Source of the DNA: Rotaria sordida
Lineage: Eukaryota; Rotifera; Eurotatoria; Philodinida; Philodinidae
NCBI GenBank assembly: GCA_905250125.1
Contig: CAJNOL010000381.1
Location: forward strand, 85,246-149,245
Reading direction: 5' to 3'
Length of the DNA: 64,000 nt
Every line of letters begins with the position of its first letter. Positions within the stretch are counted from its first letter, which is position 1. The position numbers and the translations under genes are program-made. Below are positions 60,301-64,000 of the stretch, one piece after another. The notes beneath the pieces were generated by a model. It searched no databases and was not told the origin of the DNA. It saw only the letters and a list, made by a program, of their open reading frames with translations.

Positions 60301-63300
60301 CTAAATTTTCCTTTGTTGTTGTTGTTGTTGTAGTTTAGATTTGATTGTAATAACAGTCATTGTTTGTTGTGGAGAAAATAGATAATTTTTCAAAAGACGA
60401 TTTAATGAATAGTCATTCAAAAGATATCGTTTTGCTCTATTATGATTGAATAATTGACCATTACTTAATTGTCGTATTAAATTCAATACGGAATATGTTG
60501 TTGAATTTAAATTAGTTAATAAACCTTTTGATCTTATAGAACATATAGGTGCTAATTGTAAAAATAGAAATGAACCAGATAAAGATGATCGTTTACTATA
60601 AAAATTAATGATAAATATTTGATGAGCAAATGACATTTTTGTACTGAGACGATTCATCGCTATATTAATATCATCAAGAGTTCTTAATGATATTTCACAT
60701 GATGGTTGAAGAAGTATTTTTCTACCTAGGAATAAAATGGATTGCAAAAGTTTAACATAATTTTCACATACGTATTTTTTTTTGAAAAAAGAAGAAGATA
60801 AAAGACATATTGAGAGTGTCATATAAAGTTAGAGTCAAGGTCTATGCAAACTATCAATATTACTATCCACAGATGGAATAGCACGACAACTTATTAGTCT
60901 AGTATCGGTATAGATTTCACACCGGCTGGGCCGATCAGGTTCGGTGTGTTCTACTCAGGCTGGTACCGGTAGTGAAAAATCCAAACCGATTTCATCTCTG
61001 ACTAAAAGTTTAAGGTACTTTTAATATTTTGTTTATCATATTGTTATCGAAAAAGTAGAGACAATTTTAAAAAATATACCATTCAATGCAGAATTGAACA
61101 GACTACATTTTAGTATAAAAATTTAGTTACAATAACTTAATCTTAACAATTACTAACCATAGAAATATTTTATTATAAATTTTGATCTTCAAATATACTG
61201 TTGAAAGCAACATTGAAAAGTGAATAACATTGTATATAATAGAATTTTTCCTAAACACTAATTAAAGTTTAATTAATACTCTGTTGATAATTAAGAAAAG
61301 TAAGGTCTAAGCATAGATTGTAGAACTTGAAAAAAAACAGTGCATTTTGTAGAGCAGATTTTGTCTTAATAATTGAGATGTTGCACTCTTCTGTACAATA
61401 TGTTTTATCATCAGACAAAACACTCTGAAAATATTACGATTTGAAGCAAACGAAAAATAGCTGAAGATCATCGTTGAAATTAGTGATCAAAGATAAAAAG
61501 ATGGTATCAGATGATTGACACATTACACAGAACAGTGCAACGTCTCATTTGATAAAACAAAATCTACTATGCAAAATGCACTATTTTTTTTTTAAGTTCT
61601 GAAGTCTATAGTTAGCGTTTACTTTTCTTAATTATTATTCGAGTATTAATTAAATTTTAATCAGTATTAAGTCTTAGACTTTTGTCTGCAGAAGAAAAAT
61701 TAAAGTTCGTTCTTTTTCTTCATGCTACAATCAATTAGATTCAGAATTGGTCTTGACTCTAACTTTATATGACACTCAAAATATATTATTTTACCTTCTT
61801 TTTCTTTCATAGAAAACATCGAAGTAAAAAATGTCTTAAACTATTACGGTTCACTTTAAGTACGGATTACGAAGAGAATAAACTACTTTTTTTGTTTTTG
61901 AATATACCTGTATCAATCAAACGTAATCGTTGCATATTAATAATATCACATAGAGAATTATTAAAAAAAGCTAAATTCATACATGTTAATTGTATTGAAT
62001 CATTTTCAAAAATTTTTTTAAGAGTATTTGATAAAGTTGTATAAATATAATGAAGAAATGATAATCGATATTGTTCTGATTGTTTATGATCATCAATAAG
62101 AATACAAATTGATCTATAATCATTATTACATGTTAATAGAAGTTGTGAATCAATAAATTGTTCTAAAAAAGTATCATGATTATTTAATAATGTTTGTAAT
62201 TGTTTACAAGCTGTAGAAGTTTTTGATGCTCTAGCTACTATTATATGATCATATGCTTTATATTGACATATATCATCAGAATTATTTAGATGTAAATTAA
62301 TAATAGATTGTTGAGATCGATTAAATGATGTGTTATGTTTAATTGTATTAGTTTGAGTTGTCAATAGACAATTATCAAATTGTTTGTAATGATCCATTGG
62401 CATTATCAATGATGAATACGATGAAGAAAGATGTTCAGATAGGTGTAACTGAGAAATTTTTGATTTTTTTCGATGATATTGACGTTGAAGAAAACTAAAA
62501 ATACGTTTTTTATTTCGATATTGTCGTCTTTTTCGATAAGAATTTAGTTTTAAATGAAATAATTTTGAGATTTGATAAGTATTTGATGATAAATAGTCAA
62601 TAGATGCTAACGAATGATTTCTTTGCTTGAATGTTAATTGTTCATTGTTATTATTACTGGTAGAGCATCTGAAATTTATTATTAATATATATTTTTTTTT
62701 GAACAAATAATGAAATAATCTTAACATTTAATCTGTTCATTTTACATGTAGAGTATTTTTTTGTTCCATAGTTTTTCTTACTTGATAATATGAATATTTG
62801 AATTATTGAAAGATTTTCTATAAATCTTAACTTGCGTATCAGTATGTTCGAGATTGGATATATTTATAGGTTGACAATATTGTTGATCAGATGATATCGA
62901 TAGTAAGTTCATGTCATCGTTGACGAGAGAAACTACTGGAGTAATGGATCCATCTAAATCAATCATATCACAAGTGTTAATACATTTGAATGGTGATGAC
63001 ATTAAGATAAATTCTTCTGACTGTTCTTCATTCGAACGAATCTTTTCGTTTATTAATGTGGAATTAATTTTTTCCTCTTGAAAATCATCAAGTAATTCAC
63101 TTCCATCGAATTCAATAGTAGATACATCGATTATTTGTTCATGATCAATTAAAATTTGATGATTTGTTTCTGTTGATGAAATTTTTTCTTTAGATAATAA
63201 TTCATTATTTAATCGAATTTTATTATCAAGAACAATTTGTTTGATATTTGAAATATTTTCTAATGAATATTGTATTTTTGTTTGATTTTCATTTGTTTTA

Positions 63301-63650
63301 ATTAAATATGAAAGTGTATTTACTTGACAAGTTCGTGTTATATTTATTAATGTTCTATCTTCAATTTTAGCTTGTTTCATTATACTTAATGGACTTTTTG
63401 GTAATAGAATAGCAAATAATTTAGTTTGTGTTCCTTGACTTCTATTTTTTTTAAATAATAAATTTTTGTTTAGTTCAATTGTATCTTGTGATGATAATGA
63501 AATTTTTGAATGAAATTTTCTTGAAATAATTTTTGAAAAATTTTGTTGTGAAAGAAAAGGAAGAGATATTGAACTAATCGATGAACGATTTTCTATATTT
63601 GATTGCAAAGAATTTTGTTTAATATTATCATTATGTAAAAGAACAATTGA
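60301..63650 (-). CDS. Divergent kinesin-like protein lacking motor nucleotide motifs (partial)
   Basis: Exons are complement(join(60301..60725, 61908..62668, 62782..63650)), phases consistent; the 5' end lies beyond the window or in an unrecognised exon (the frame is open to about 63678, and a TTTTAAAG acceptor near 63651 sets the edge). The last 250 residues follow the order of a kinesin motor's second half. LTCMNLAFFNNSLCDIIN stands where motors have the FSVRVSYLEIYNEEVRDLL-type strand, AHQIFIINFY at switch I, LFLQLAP at switch II (normally DLAGSE), LTNLNSTTYSVLNLIRQLSN where INxSLxALGxVIxAL occurs, and YLLNDYSLNRLLKNYL for YRDSKLTRLLQDSL. The P-loop is not recognisable, so ATPase activity is unlikely. 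The N-terminal part is low-complexity Ser/Ile/Asn-rich. A KIF26-type non-motor kinesin is the closest idea. The tail is poly-Gln. Confidence 0.5.
60813..61778. mobile_element. Compound inverted-repeat element in the kinesin-like gene
   Basis: The outer arms 60813-60842 and 61749-61778 share GAGTGTCATATAAAGTTAGA and a following TCAAG. Inner arms 61257-61394 and 61527-61668 pair over about 140 bp (TTTAATTAATACTC, TAATTAAGAAAAGTAA, GTGCATTTTG, GTTGCACT.TTCTGT). The element sits in a 1,182-nt intron. A GC-richer block at 60905-60990 (CACCGGCTGGGCC, GGTACCGGTAG) lies inside. Confidence 0.7.
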
Positions 63651-64000
63651 CTTTAAAATACAATAAAAAACAAAGAATCATTACATTTTAGAAGATCGAT
63701 ATTTTATTTATTTAGAAAAATGTATTTTTAAAATAATTTTTCTTAGATTAACAGATTGAAAAAATTCGTACTAATTAAATCGTAGTATATTGGTAATAGA
63801 AAACGGATACGTTTTAGAAGAAAATGGTGTCTTTTCTATGGGCTATCTCCCTTGTGCGTTAATTTTTCTTTTGTTTAAATATTGTTTGGTTATGAACGAT
63901 GTGACAATATATAAGATAACACAATCAGACATTGGAAATTCTATATTCCATTGAAAAAAAAAACTTCCCATCAACTTTTACTCGTAGGGAAGATACAGTG
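63651..64000. other. Upstream part of the kinesin-like locus
   Basis: No further exon of the minus-strand gene could be identified. The sequence is AT-rich, and the true 5' end is probably outside the window. Confidence 0.35.

Noticed and set aside
61769-62044. A plus-strand frame overlapping the kinesin-like exon
   Set aside because: It lies antisense to an exon with consistent splice phases on the minus strand.

Overview
The window looks like compact, AT-rich metazoan nuclear DNA. Genes are broken by many introns of about 50-70 nt with GT..AG ends and A/T-rich acceptors, and the few long introns are filled with non-autonomous transposon remnants. Gene content (FOXJ, bHLH-PAS, PRC1, CFAP69, cationic amino-acid transporter) says ciliated bilaterian animal. 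The gene style fits a bdelloid-type rotifer best, which is an inference from style and not a database result. All gene models below were spliced by hand; for each intact gene the exon phases close and the coding length is a multiple of three.

Layout. 1-462: end of a hAT-like element, then the last two exons of an ARL14EP-type protein (+). 680-6147: FOXJ2/FOXJ3-type forkhead factor (+, 9 exons) with a 3-kb intron made of nested inverted repeats. 6621-7244: intronless 207-aa protein, possibly CYTH-like (+). 7245-10663: repeat-rich spacer. 10664-11293: small secreted cysteine-bearing protein (-, 3 exons). 14946-24909: a cluster of three low-complexity proteins that all begin Met-Gly-Asn-Arg-Ser (A and B on -, C on +). 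27029-32671: cationic amino-acid transporter of the SLC7A1-4 type (-, 15 exons). 37292-42128: bHLH-PAS factor of the Trachealess/NPAS1/NPAS3 type (+, 10 exons). 42129-47594: spacer dominated by a 3-kb foldback element. 47595-52287: PRC1/Ase1/MAP65 spindle-midzone protein (+, 13 exons). 54517-59898: CFAP69 (+, 22 exons). 60301-63650: divergent kinesin-like protein that seems to have lost its nucleotide-binding motifs (-, 5' end outside the window).

Most unusual region. The MGNRS cluster (14.9-24.9 kb) encodes Gly/Tyr-, Pro/Met- and Val/Pro/Gln-repeat proteins with no signal peptide. All three start with the same N-terminal motif and use almost only phase-1 introns. In gene A a run of 45-51-nt phase 1-1 microexons has been duplicated; one copy is split by a small hAT-like MITE and another has decayed into a pseudoexon. 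I suggest, as inference only, that these are intracellular structural proteins, for example of the intrasyncytial skeletal lamina of a rotifer-like epidermis.

Second theme. Nearly every intron above about 1 kb holds foldback or MITE-like elements (2.2-4.8, 17.0, 30.8-31.8, 38.9-40.5, 49.7-51.0 and 60.8-61.8 kb). At least two repeat families occur twice in the window.
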